A stretch of 64,000 bases of DNA from Styela clava (lineage: Eukaryota; Chordata; Ascidiacea; Stolidobranchia; Styelidae): NCBI RefSeq assembly GCF_964204865.1, contig NC_135250.1:24791395-24855394 (forward strand). The letters run 5' to 3'. The notes under the pieces are model-generated. The model did not search any database and was not told the DNA's origin. It was given only the letters and a program-made list of their open reading frames with translations. Positions 31,601 through 40,701 of this stretch are shown piece by piece. The translations under genes were made by a program, and so were the position numbers. Every line of letters begins with the position of its first letter. Position 1 is the first letter of the stretch.

Positions 31601-34331
31601 TCCTGAATCAATGTATTGAGTCTTTATAAGAAACATAGTAGATTAATATTATCTAACTATGATCTCTAACCTTTTGATTAATTTACTTCCTGAATCAATG
31701 TATTGAGTCTTTATAAGAAACATAGTAGATTAATATCATCTAACTATGATCTCCAACCTTTTGATTAATTTACTTCCTGAATCAATGTATTGAGTCTTTA
31801 TAAGAAACATAGTAGATTAATATTATCTAACTATGATCTCCAACCTTTTGATTAATTTACTTCCTGAATCAATGTATTGAGTCTTTATAAGAAACATAGT
31901 AGATTAATATTATCTAACTATGATCTCCAACCTTTTGATTAATTTACTTCCTGAATCAATGTATTGAGTCTTTATAAGAAACATAGTAGATTAATATTAT
32001 CTAACTATGATCTCTAACCTTTTGATTAATTTACTTCCTGAATCAATGTATTGAGTCTTTATAAGAAACATAGTAGATTAATATTATCTAACTATGATCT
32101 CCAACCTTTTGATTAATTTACTTCCTGAATCAATGTATTGAGTCTTTATAAGAAACATAGTAGATTAATATCATCTAACTATGATCTCCAACCTTTTGAT
32201 TAATTTACTTCCTGAATCAATGTATTGAGTCTTTATAAGAAACGTAGTAGATTAATATCATCTAACTATGATCTCCAACCTTTTGATTAATTTACTTCCT
32301 GAATCAATGTATTGAGTCTTTATAAGAAACGTAGTAGATTAATATTATCTAACTATGATCTCCAACCTTTCGATTAATTTACTTCCTGAATCAATGTATT
32401 GAGTCTTTATAAGAAACGTAGTAGATTAATATCATCTAACTATGATCTCCAACCTTTTGATTAATTTACTTCCTGAATCAATGTATTGAGTCTTTATAAG
32501 AAACGTAGTAGATTAATATCATCTAACTATGATCTCCAACCTTTTGATTAATTTACTTCCTGAATCAATGTATTGAGTCTTTATAAGAAACGTAGTAGAT
32601 TAATATTATCTAACTATGATCTCCAACCTTTCGATTAATTTACTTCCTGAATCAATGTATTGAGTTTTTATAAGAAACGTAGTAGATTAATATTATCTAA
32701 CTATGATCTCCAACCTTTTGATTAATTTACTTCCTGAATCAATGTATTGAGTCTTTATAAGAAACATAGTAATGCAACAAACCGGTTTGACAAATATAGT
32801 TCAGAGATTCGGTACAACTACTGTCAATCCATTCATAATCTTGTCTCCCTACCAGCATACAATCTTCATTACCAGCGTTGTTCGGCTGATTATGTTTCCT
32901 TAAAAATGTACAAAAGACTATCGATATATAATATGTATAATGATGCTCTCCACACTTGTGTAATATGACATGAACGTGTTTCAATGGTGAGCAAACCAAA
33001 GTCTAGAATCATTCCTATTTACGAAAAGGAATTCTGATTCTTACCAGTTTTGATATCCTATTTCTCCTCTCATGGTCACATTAGTACCATCCTGCCATTT
33101 CCAATCTCCTTCCTTAGCTATGTCGTTTCCTCCAATGAAGAAAGGGTTGTCGTAATTGATGCTTTAAAAAAATAAATAACCGAAAAGGGATCAACAATAT
33201 TTGTTGAAAAACGTCCACATGTTCACACTATATCTTGAAGAAAATGACGGGCGTAGGTTCGACTCGAATCAACACATTTTTAGAACTCGGAATCAAGAGG
33301 ACCTTCGTCGTTTTTACCCAGTCAATTCTAATCAATTCTAGTTTTACTAGTGCACATCGTTATTGACATGGCTTTCATGCCGTCCCCACCTTTAAGATTT
33401 ATCGTTATTTTTAGGACTAGCGCTACAGGAAATTAATTTCTCTTTGTTTTTTAAATTTATACTTATTTTATTTAACAGTTTGAGTTTTATCCTTCTGGGT
33501 ATAAATTCCGCATTACGGAAGTTCATAGAAAAGTTTCATTCAACAAGTAGGTAAGATTAGAAATTCTGAACATTGATTACATGTAGCTTGAGTTAGTTTA
33601 CTCACGTGATAGTAGCATTGATGACGTTTGTTATTCTCTGGTTGTCGACTTTTGCCAGATAACCTCCTTGTGGTTCACAAATAGCTTTTGCTTGGTTATA
33701 ATTTTTTTGGGGGTGTTTGAAAAACTTGAGTTCATACTGATCCACGCATCTTATTTGCCACGGATCTGTATTGGAATAATTTGTTTGACTACTATTATTA
33801 TTATCATCTATTCATTGAAAAAATTTGATCAGTAAATGAATGTTGATATGAAAACAATTCATAAGGGTGTATATTTTGTCAAAAAAATAGTTCGACATCA
33901 TGTAAAGTGTAAACAATCAAAACACCTCCAATTTGATGTTACATATTTTTAATTTTATTGTGGTACAATATCAACAAGGCATGTCTTCAATACCAATCAC
34001 GTTTTCTGTACAAGCATCACGATTCCATCAAGTCAGATAGGTTGTCAATCATTGGGATTTTGTTTTATTTTTATTAGGTCTGCTCTAAGGGAAATTTAAC
34101 TTTATCATAGGATAGTTTGTACTTGTATATTGTTATTAATTCAAGGCGAAGGCTTATTTTTACCAGAAGAACACGAAAAATAAGTATTCGAGTAGATGGA
34201 AAATGTGAGAAAGCTGCGAGGGAAAAAACAAGACTGTAAGAAATGAAGTTGATCTTACCTTGTGCGTTAGATGTTTCAATCATCGTTGAAATGAAGAGAC
34301 AAGTTAATATCCCGAACACGATCATTTTCAA
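12763..34331 (-). CDS. Receptor-type protein tyrosine phosphatase with C-type lectin, Ig and FN3 ectodomain (spliced gene, whole span)
   Basis: I resolve 32 coding exons with GT-AG borders and continuous phase, except for one missing exon between 22758 and 19794. Order: 34331-34259, 33807-33606, 33161-33045, 32898-32783, 30361-30110, 29577-29475, 29218-29095, 28893-28723, 28245-28050, 27025-26920, 26474-26352, 26030-25860, 25694-25624, 25280-25181, 24950-24870, 24325-24242, 23705-23622, 23192-23119, 22898-22759, [gap], 19793-19729, 19333-19199, 18903-18772, 18371-18214, 17694-17559, 17101-17001, 16609-16476, 16277-16207, 15852-15718, 15260-15123, 14648-14509, 13393-13258, 12834-12763. About 1,310 residues are seen. 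The protein is a type I membrane receptor that would remove phosphate from tyrosine inside the cell in response to an extracellular ligand. Domain groups are described separately. The start codon has A at -3 and opens a signal peptide. Confidence 0.9.
14130..14348. repeat. Dispersed repeat, SINE- or LINE-tail-like (copy 1)
   Basis: Shares a long collinear stretch with 20722-20921: AATCAATAGG(C/A)TTCTGGTCC, GAACAGATTCAA/GAGCAGATTCAA, CTTTCGTGAGATATCGCGT, TCTAACAGACAAAC and TACCTATCAACATA. It lies in an intron of the receptor phosphatase gene. No inverted termini are seen, so it may be a retroposon tail; class not established. Confidence 0.6.
16656..16705. repeat. 25 bp tandem duplication
   Basis: Two perfect head-to-tail copies of a 25 base unit (ATGTTCTTTTTGGATTTAGA...) at 16656-16680 and 16681-16705, within an intron of the receptor phosphatase gene. 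Probably a recent replication slip. Confidence 0.85.
17001..19793 (-). CDS. Receptor phosphatase, first (catalytic) phosphatase domain D1 exons
   Basis: Six exons: 19793-19729, 19333-19199, 18903-18772, 18371-18214, 17694-17559, 17101-17001. Landmarks in order: [45 protein letters not shown], the WPDHG loop carrying the general-acid Asp, the P-loop [10 protein letters not shown] with the nucleophilic cysteine and arginine (split by the 18214/17694 junction), and [15 protein letters not shown] for the Q-loop side. All visible catalytic residues are intact, so D1 should be active. The exon that normally encodes the N-terminal KNRY (phosphotyrosine recognition) segment should lie between 22758 and 19794 with a length of 1 mod 3. 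I could not place it; that intron is full of transposon remains. Confidence 0.9.
20395..20531 (-). mobile_element. hAT terminus with TATCGG subterminal repeats
   Basis: The plus strand has many TATCGG motifs ending in GGTATCGGTACATCTCTAA, i.e. TTAGAGATGTACCGATACC on the minus strand. A TAGAGATG(T/C)ACCGATA start with repeated CCGATA is characteristic of one group of hAT elements. Only this end could be placed. Confidence 0.5.
20722..20921. repeat. Dispersed repeat, SINE- or LINE-tail-like (copy 2)
   Basis: Collinear with 14130-14348 (see that entry for shared blocks) and in the same orientation. Lies in the large intron between the juxtamembrane and D1 exons of the receptor phosphatase gene. 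Confidence 0.6.
21214..21790 (+). pseudogene. hAT transposase relic (ZBED5/GTF2IRD2 class), C-terminal part
   Basis: In the plus direction broken frames match the C-terminal half of hAT transposases of the ZBED5/FAM200/GTF2IRD2 type. A spacer region ([20 protein letters not shown], then [10 protein letters not shown]) is followed after stops and frameshifts by the dimerisation block ([20 protein letters not shown], then TNQLVTS). In the family this block ends the protein. It is antisense to the receptor phosphatase gene that contains it. Several stops make it non-functional. Its 3' terminus is probably at 22140-22186. Confidence 0.7.
22006..22113. mobile_element. Palindromic MITE with 10 bp target duplication
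   Basis: A 108 bp unit with arms 22011-22042 and about 22075-22108 (GAAGTATCCGTACCAAGATGG against CCATCTTGGTACAAATACTTC-like). It is flanked by a perfect 10 bp direct repeat AAAACGTTTG (21996-22005 and 22114-22123). Duplications of 9-10 bp fit Mutator-like elements. It is nested in the 3' part of the hAT relic at 21214-22186. Confidence 0.75.
22140..22186 (+). mobile_element. 3' terminus of a hAT element
   Basis: Ends GGCCCGCGGCACTAAAAAGG then TTGGACATGCCTG. A CAGGCATGTCCAACC start with a GCGGGCC block just inside is a familiar hAT end. It lies downstream of the transposase relic at 21214-21790 and is probably the same element; the opposite end was not found. Confidence 0.5.
22759..24950 (-). 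CDS. Receptor phosphatase, cytoplasmic juxtamembrane exons
   Basis: Five exons between the transmembrane helix and phosphatase domain 1: 24950-24870, 24325-24242, 23705-23622, 23192-23119, 22898-22759. The second and third are both 84 nt, both enter and leave in the same phase, and encode related peptides ([17 protein letters not shown] and [17 protein letters not shown]), so one arose by exon duplication. Each holds one tyrosine in an acidic setting, a possible phosphorylation site. The last exon ([28 protein letters not shown]) leads into the start of domain 1. Exons 84 nt long can be skipped without breaking the frame. Confidence 0.85.
23904..24160. repeat. Degenerate tandem repeat, about four units of 60-70 bp
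   Basis: Four diverged units share GGGTGGTT(A/G)AAGT-GCTAAA and GGCTGAACCCTAAAA motifs at roughly 60-70 base spacing. It lies in the intron between the two duplicated 84 nt juxtamembrane exons. Confidence 0.5.
25181..25280 (-). CDS. Receptor phosphatase, transmembrane exon
   Basis: One 100 nt exon entering in phase 1. It encodes a hydrophobic run ([20 protein letters not shown], then VV) followed by the stop-transfer residues IKRR. This places the lectin, Ig and FN3 exons outside the cell and the phosphatase exons inside. The phase-1 intron before it corresponds exactly to the phase-1 intron before the unrelated transmembrane exon of the second receptor gene at 59101, so the two genes diverge at this junction. 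Confidence 0.9.
25624..29577 (-). CDS. Receptor phosphatase, FN3 and membrane-proximal ectodomain exons with furin-like site
   Basis: Eight exons: 29577-29475, 29218-29095, 28893-28723, 28245-28050, 27025-26920, 26474-26352, 26030-25860, 25694-25624. Two FN3-like modules show the W and Y core patterns ([18 protein letters not shown] with [31 protein letters not shown] with [11 protein letters not shown]). The membrane-proximal module resembles those of other receptor phosphatases ([11 protein letters not shown], then [13 protein letters not shown], then YRVFVVSTT). Between these lies SKRRRRRN, a multibasic site of the kind cut by furin-like proteases in receptor phosphatases. Several N-x-S/T sites are visible. 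The last six exons have exact length matches in the second receptor gene. Confidence 0.88.
30110..30361 (-). CDS. Receptor phosphatase, immunoglobulin-like domain exon
   Basis: A single 252 nt phase 1-1 exon encoding one Ig-like domain, the classical arrangement for a shuffled Ig module. The first cysteine is in KIFCTPKDS, the core tryptophan in VQWYRNFKL, and the second cysteine in the [11 protein letters not shown] motif. Ends CAAATTTTAAAG|GTAAAC-like on the coding strand. It follows the lectin exons and precedes the first FN3 exon. Confidence 0.9.
31207..32771. repeat. Minisatellite, 87 bp unit, 18 copies
   Basis: Eighteen head-to-tail copies of an 87 base unit. The first (31207-31293) is diverged; the rest start at 31294 and repeat every 87 bases, differing at only a few positions (for example TATTA/TATCA, CTCTAAC/CTCCAAC, ACATAG/ACGTAG). 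The array ends about 11 bases from the 5' splice site of the last lectin exon (32783), inside the intron between lectin and Ig exons. Variant positions form higher-order groupings: ACGTAG versions cluster in the right third. Confidence 0.97.
32783..34331 (-). CDS. Receptor phosphatase, signal peptide and C-type lectin domain exons
   Basis: Four exons: 34331-34259, 33807-33606, 33161-33045, 32898-32783. The first encodes a signal peptide ([20 protein letters not shown], then SNAQ). The next three encode a C-type lectin fold: [20 protein letters not shown] and [10 protein letters not shown], then [20 protein letters not shown], then [20 protein letters not shown] and [12 protein letters not shown]. 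The core cysteines and the W.W.DG pattern are present. At the position of the calcium/sugar EPN or QPD motif it has QPN, and WID in place of WND, so calcium-dependent sugar binding is uncertain. The donor of the last exon (G|GTTTGT) is weak and lies next to the minisatellite. Confidence 0.9.
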
Positions 34332-37002
34332 TACACTATACCAAGCCTATTTCTGATCAGACTGTCCAAAAAAGACATTAACACGGATACGCACCGTTAT
34401 CTTTTTTAAGGTTCAAATTTGAAGTAATTGAGTTGAAATTGAATATGTAATATTGTTTATGAGAAGGGACTACTAATATTACGAAATTAAAAAATATCTT
34501 GTTCACCCTTTCAACAAATAGTACACGTCAAAACATTTGCGGAATCTAAGTATTAAATTATTTTTTTTTGTTCATTCAAATCTAAAGACACTCAACAGCT
34601 GTTAATTGTGACACGACGACTAGATTCAACACAATCTGCAAAACAGTTTGATATGAACCACTGACTGAGACATAGAGAAAGTCTGATGTTGTCTAGAATC
34701 TAGATAGTACAGGCGATGCTGAAGGATGGAGATACGGACCTTTGTGTCGTAAAAGTAAATATAAACTAACAGCATTGTATCCTATTTCAGGTTTAGAGGC
34801 CTTCCGTAAAATACATTAACATGATTAATCTATGAATTTGTGTTTCGACTTACAAATTTTGATTTTTTTTCTTTCGAATTCACACGCATAAATTGTAATC
34901 GCCAACACAATTGCCATAACAGATATATCGTCTAAAATGCTATGATATACCAGTACCATGAATCAACAACGAATTACGCGACCCGGATTTGAACTTTTCC
35001 TCTCTCTACTATTAGATGACAAGCGCCTGCCAAGACGTCAACGTAACACCAAATGCATGACATCAAATTATTGGTGCTAGCATACGTTGCTATTCGCTAT
35101 AAAAGACAATTACGTGTTTCCTCTAGCCCGGTCGACACTCTAGAACAGGGGTCACCAACCCGTTGCCCGCGGGCACCAAGTCGACCGCGTAGACCACATG
35201 AGTCTCCCGCAGGTCTGTTCCGAAATATGCTTAATAACGGCGCTTATTAGTAAGCTACATCAATTAATTTCTGTCCTGCTATTCTTGTATAAATCACACT
35301 TATATGGAAACTGGGAATGGCATTATATTTATTATTGTAACAATCAACCTGATTTGACCTCAGTAACGTAACGGGGCCTTTAATAGTCTTCCAATTATGA
35401 CATCACACAGATATCACCTTCCACGAACCCGCGTTTTTTCAAGTGCAGTTTTAAGTATTCTGCGGCGTCTAAAGATCAAAAAGATGCCGCAAAACCATGG
35501 TGGTATCCTATGCCAAGCCAAGCCCACGGCAACTGACTTTTTAGCTGCCACATACCAATGGAGAGCTGCCGTTACAGCGGCAGCAAATTGAAAACCAATG
35601 GCAGGTAAAAATTTTGCGGTGGTAACCACGGCATGTCGGCCGTAAAGACAGGGCTGCCCCTGACGATGACAAATATTGGTTTAGTTGGAACATTTTTCTT
35701 ATGAATACAGTTATGATGGATTTGGGGGTGGTGACAAATTCGAGAAGTCGTATTTGGGTATTGTTTCAATTCTAAGTTTTGCATGAAGCGCACCAACACC
35801 GTTTCGTAAAATTAAAAATTTCAAACAAGGTAACAAATTATTGTGCGAAATTGTTCCCAAATTTTACCAAGGAATTATTATTTGACTAGGAGAATTGCCA
35901 TCATTGCCGAATTATTGAATCATTATTTAAACTCAAAATAACATTCAGGATTCACGCAATGACTTTGCCGGGTTTTCATTCACTATTTTATACGAAAATA
36001 AATCAGGCACAATAGGAAAGTAAAGTTATAAGAAGGTCAACTATCGTCTCATAGATATTCACGTTCCGGCGTCAGAAATGGTAATATTGTTAGCTTAAAA
36101 TTGGGACAGGTAATTAATTTACAAACGGTGGGGAGGGAGATCAAGCCGGCGCAAAATATAAAAATCGGAGTAAAATCCCGAATTCAATCCTTATTAGCTA
36201 TCTTCAACATATGTCGCCGATATAAACGCATATTTTTTCCAGCAATATAAAGCCAAACTTCGACGTTGGCCGCTGTGTAATATTTGGTCCTTGTAAAAAA
36301 AAGAGGACGGGCGGAAATAGCTCGCCAACATTAGAATGTCTAGGGTTCTGGATGCCTGTATACACTAAAAATACCCGATATTCAACAATTCGATAAAAAT
36401 ATTCGAATTATTCGATTTGATAAAAATATTCTATTTTTCCCTCCCTTGCAATCTGTAATCACGCCAGTAATCTGGCGAAACGCGTGGCAGTCCAAACACT
36501 GGTACAATGAAACTTAATGAAACCTTCGTTAAATTTAGTGAATTGCACTACCTCACGCATGCGTGGTAGAATTGACGATTATTTCATATCTCGAACACAA
36601 AGACGGTTACCTTTTTCGAATAGTATCTGCGGCCTGAAAAGTCGAACACCCGATTCGACATAGTAAATTTTAACAACTTTAAACCTATTCAGTGATTTTA
36701 TCGATAATAATTAATCGTTGTAATGAAATACAGTTTGTTTGCATTTTCCATTTCTCTCGCAAGTTCCGATAACAACACTATTGAATGATTTTAACGATGG
36801 GAAGAAACATATCAAGTTGTAACAAAAAAGAATTAGGTTGTGCAAAAGTAAGAATACCTATTCTATGATAATAGGCGGTGCGCTTGGACGGAGGTGCGTT
36901 TGAATTCCTCGTATTACTCGTGCGGCCCCGCATCTCTTACAATAATGTGGGAGTGATCTGAATGCGCTCTCGTGTACATTATTGTAAGAAAACAGTTATA
37001 AT
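34332..37002. other. Upstream region of the receptor phosphatase gene, with hAT remnants
   Basis: No exon recognised. It should hold the promoter of the phosphatase gene just above 34331, but no TATA box is convincing. At about 35148 a hAT-type terminus starts (CAGGGGTCACCAACCCG, then GCCCGCGGGC). At about 36022-36290 a diverged piece matches part of the TAGGCTTGCACG hAT family (compare 12086-12310). Confidence 0.5.
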
Positions 37003-37284
37003 CAGGGTTGCCATCGACCTAGAGCGCTTCGAACAAGGTTGCATGCAGCCTCGAAATAACAGCCACACGCAGCCTCTAAAATGTTAGAAGCTACAGAAAG
37101 GTAGGTAAACACAATAAACATCTAGCATTCGACATCTTGCACAGGGAACAAGAACCCAAAGGGCGTCTGCGCATATTCAATGAGATCTAACCCAAAATGT
37201 GGGTAAAAAATTAATTATTAAATAACCTAAACACATAATTTTAAATGTTAACTTTATTGAGCTTAAACACAGACACAGGTCAAA

Positions 37285-39156
37285 TCATTTATATTTATCG
37301 CCACCAAAAATTTGCTTCAGCCGTCTCTGGTCACTGGAAATTAGGTTGTGCATTTCAGGGCAACTGAAGTCTTCTAAATTTACCCTAATTTGTATCAGGG
37401 CTCTGACAGCTTTTTCGCGTAGACAGTTTCTTTCATTGGTCCATTGCGCTGATACAAGAGAAAATACCCGCTCCACGAAGGCATTTCTAACAGGGATAGA
37501 AAATACGATGCTGACTAGCTTGTATATCAGCGGTAGATAATCGGTTTCAGATAAAAGCCCATACACTTCTTCTCTGGGTCATCCTTGTTGTACGCATCAT
37601 CAGGAATATTTTCCAGTAGGACGTTGAGAGCTGATACCTCGTCAAACAACTCATCTGCCATCGCTATATGGGAATCAATTTGTTTCGCCATTTCTAATAC
37701 TTCTTCGTATTTCACTTTCCGATTTCTCAGCAATGTCCAGTCTAAGTTACCTGGATGCTCTTCTGGTCAATACCACTTGTTAATGTAATCCATAGTGATT
37801 GTTTAAAACTCTTGAAACCTTGATTTAAGCATCTCAGCATGGTCCTTCTTAACCCCTTTTAACAATTCAGCTGTTGTTGCTCCATAGAACTTAGAACTTC
37901 GACGCTGTAAAATTGCGTCTTTAAACGAATCGATTATATTAGCCAATTGCGGAAATAATGCAGTTGTAATTTGTAATAGTAAGGGTGGCTTCTTGAAAAC
38001 TAGCAGAACGCTGTGAAGAAAGGTTATAATAATCAGCGATTGTTCTGATTTAAAAAATTCTTCAAGAATTCGCGGCGGACATTTCAATGACAAAAAATGA
38101 TGTTTGAGTGGTTCCCGAATATCTATGATCTTTTCCACCACATTGTCCAATGTAGTCCACCGCGTTGGCGTGTGAGTAGGTAGAGCTGTGTACTGGGCTT
38201 CAAGTTGAGAGCAGAATTGCTTGAGACTTTCCGCTCTGCTGGTTTGGCTTTTGAAGTGACTACATATTTTAAGTACAATTGTTTCAATGTCGACTGGGAG
38301 CCTTTCGGCAGCCTTTTCGGCCGCATTGTGCAAAATATGTGCTGGACAGCCAATTGGGATCAGACGTGCAGAAGTTCGTTCTTTTAGGCGATTGAAAACG
38401 TTGTTTTTTCCCTTTTTTGCAACCCCCAAAGTTTACTGCTGCATTGTCAGCACAGAAGGATGTCACATTTCCCAACCCAAGGCCATTTTCCTCAAGAGAA
38501 GAAACAATAAAGTTCATTATCTGTTCAGAGGACTCACAGGGCATCAATTGCAGGTCGAGAATACGCACCCTAACTCTAACTCTAGAGCTGAAAATCAGAT
38601 AACCAAAGGAAAAAGTTTCACTTCGTTGTGGTTGGAGGCATCAACGGATATTGAAAAGGGCTGATCTCCGAGTTCTGACAGCATTTTTTTTATGAGCATA
38701 TGGAGCAAGAACTCCTGTGACAATGGCTGTAGACTTTGTTCTAGCACTTGAGAATTTCTTAACAATCTTAGAATCAGGAAAAATCGTTTTGATTAGGTGC
38801 GTGGTGCAATCGGTGGAAAGAAATGATTGCTGGTGTTTTGCAGTATGGAATGCCCAAGCACTCTCAGAAGCCGCCACCTCGTAGTCTATTTTTGTCGGTA
38901 AAGTTTTGCTTGCAAAAAAGGTTTTCATACTTTGATTTCCTGCAATCCTTCTTGCAAAATTCTTGTGTTTTGTTGTAGTATTGTGGGCACTAATTGCTGT
39001 TTTTCCCATGGCCTCTAGGTTGATATCGGTGTCGCAATAGCAGCAGTAAGTATAGCTCTTACCCTTTCGGCTTTGTTTCACATTAGCAAATTCCTTCTCA
39101 TATTCGTAACGGAACCCATGTTTACGCTTGCTCATTGTCTTTATTATGGTAAGCAA
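37285..39156 (-). pseudogene. hAT transposase, frameshifted, of the 15.9 kb element
   Basis: Read on the minus strand. The N-terminal part (39156-38641) has a BED-like finger (YCCYCDTDINLEAMGKTA, HNTTTKHKNFARR). A segment after a frame change carries FSISVDASNHNEVKLFPLV, the first catalytic Asp block. The next has VTSFCADNAAVNFGG with the second Asp, then CPAHILHNAAEKAAERLP and PTRWTTLDN. The C-terminal dimerisation block SIPVRNAFVERVFSLVSAQW ends near 37285. Four or more frame changes and a stop interrupt it, at about 38640, 38570, 38430, 37800 and 37560. It is therefore not functional as it stands. Confidence 0.85.
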
Positions 39157-39797
39157 GGCCTATGGACCTTTCCTCGAAATCAGAACATCCGTATTTTCAA
39201 CCAATCACAAGCGAGCAGATGTAAACAAACATTCTCAGCTGAAAAGTCGCTCAGACAACTTTGGACGCGTTCCGCACGTGTTTCTGACGGTTTAGGCAGA
39301 TCTTTGTCCTTTTTTTCGCTTTTTGTTTTCTTCACAGGGCTGCGAGAATTAGAAAGCGGTAATACTGTATGTTACCTATTTGTTGCAAATCACGTTCACG
39401 AAATCTATATATCTGTACTAAAAGGCTGTGCCCGTTGCAGGCACCTTACACTGCTTACAGGTACGGTACGTCGGTACCCTGCAGGTCAACCAACTGCTAT
39501 TTCGAACCAAAAAATAGTAGACAGTTATGCTGATGCAATCAAGGGTACCGGTAGCCTACCGTATGTCCATACGAAAGAATTCACCTTCGATACGATGTTG
39601 CATTTTTATTAAACAGAATCTACTAGTGAATTATTTTGGTAGACTAACTATGCGCATATGGTATATGCCAGTCTGACAACCTGTACCGGTACGGTACCCC
39701 TGCCGTTCAAATGGAGTAAGATTCGTGCTATTTCCGAAGCTAAAAGCAATGAGGTGGATGAGAGAATGCAACAGGCCTCACAGTCAATTCAATCTAG

Positions 39798-40533
39798 TGA
39801 GACGACCACGTCTATAACTCTGTTCGCCCATATTTATTCTTACCACTTGAGTCGTTAGTGAGCAGCTGTGTAACTTTCTCTTTCTGCTGGTCTGTCAGAC
39901 TGCCGGTAGTGTAGATATTTCCTCTGTATATTGGGTTATTATTATAGTGTTTTCGTGCCGTTAATCTGTGTAATTCTTGTTGTGAAATGATATTAGTAGT
40001 ACAGGTTTACTATTTCTCCAGTTTGGCATAGCTCTGTTCACTAGTTAGCTTGTATTTAACACTTCCGTAACTAGTCTATTTTCGCAGTTTATTTCCTGTG
40101 TGATTTCCATATTTCTATGCGTATTTCCATGTATATTACGTGTTTGTCGATAAGATAGGATTTGTGTTGTATCTTTAGTGTCATACTAGTTATTCTTATG
40201 TATATCTAGGTATGTTTTACCCGGTTTTTAGTATCCCATTATAAGTAAATAGTTCATGACTGTGACGTCATAGACCAATTCCGTATCTTGTGTTACGTAT
40301 GTATCCTACGGTATTTGTACTGTGTTTTTATTTGTTTATTGTATTTCTTATTGGAGTATTTGGTTGTATTAAGTTCTCACAGGTGTATAATTAATCTAGT
40401 TAGTTAACTTAGTTACTCTGCTGTATTTGGAACCGCAAGAAGATTACTTTGTGATCGACATCTATAGCAATTACAACGTCCAAGAAGCTGGTAGAAAGAA
40501 CCTGAGTGGTGATATCAATTTTGGTACGCCACA
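39798..40533 (+). repeat. 5' LTR of the Ty3/gypsy element
   Basis: 736 bases, TGAGACGACCACG...GGTACGCCACA, with TG/CA ends. Contains the palindrome TGACGTCA (40263-40270) followed by CCAAT, a CREB/ATF-type site with a CCAAT box, probably part of the element's promoter (inference). Confidence 0.95.
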
Positions 40534-40545
40534 TATACGAATTTT

Positions 40546-40563
40546 TGGCGAGCACACGCCAGG
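40546..40563 (+). promoter_or_regulatory. Candidate tRNA primer binding site
   Basis: TGGCGAGCACACGCCAGG begins with TGG, as a primer site complementary to a tRNA CCA end must. It lies 12 bases past the LTR end, a little far from the usual 0-10. The tRNA was not identified. Confidence 0.35.
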
Positions 40564-40701
40564 ATATATTATTCGAAACAGGGACTATTAAGACTAAGCC
40601 GATTAGGTAGGCTAGTCTGTGACGGATAATATTTGGATAATAGTGGACAGATTATTGCCGATATTTTTTTTACTACTGCGTTTGCCTGATATTTTGGAAA
40701 A

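Noticed and set aside
31207..32771. CRISPR-like array.
   Set aside because: Units are contiguous 87 bp repeats with no unique spacers, in eukaryotic intron DNA: a minisatellite.
12763..34331. Splitting the lectin exons and the phosphatase exons into two genes because of the 2.4 kb intron filled by the minisatellite.
   Set aside because: Exon 32898-32783 ends in phase 1 and the Ig exon begins in phase 1, and the lectin part has no stop codon or membrane anchor of its own.
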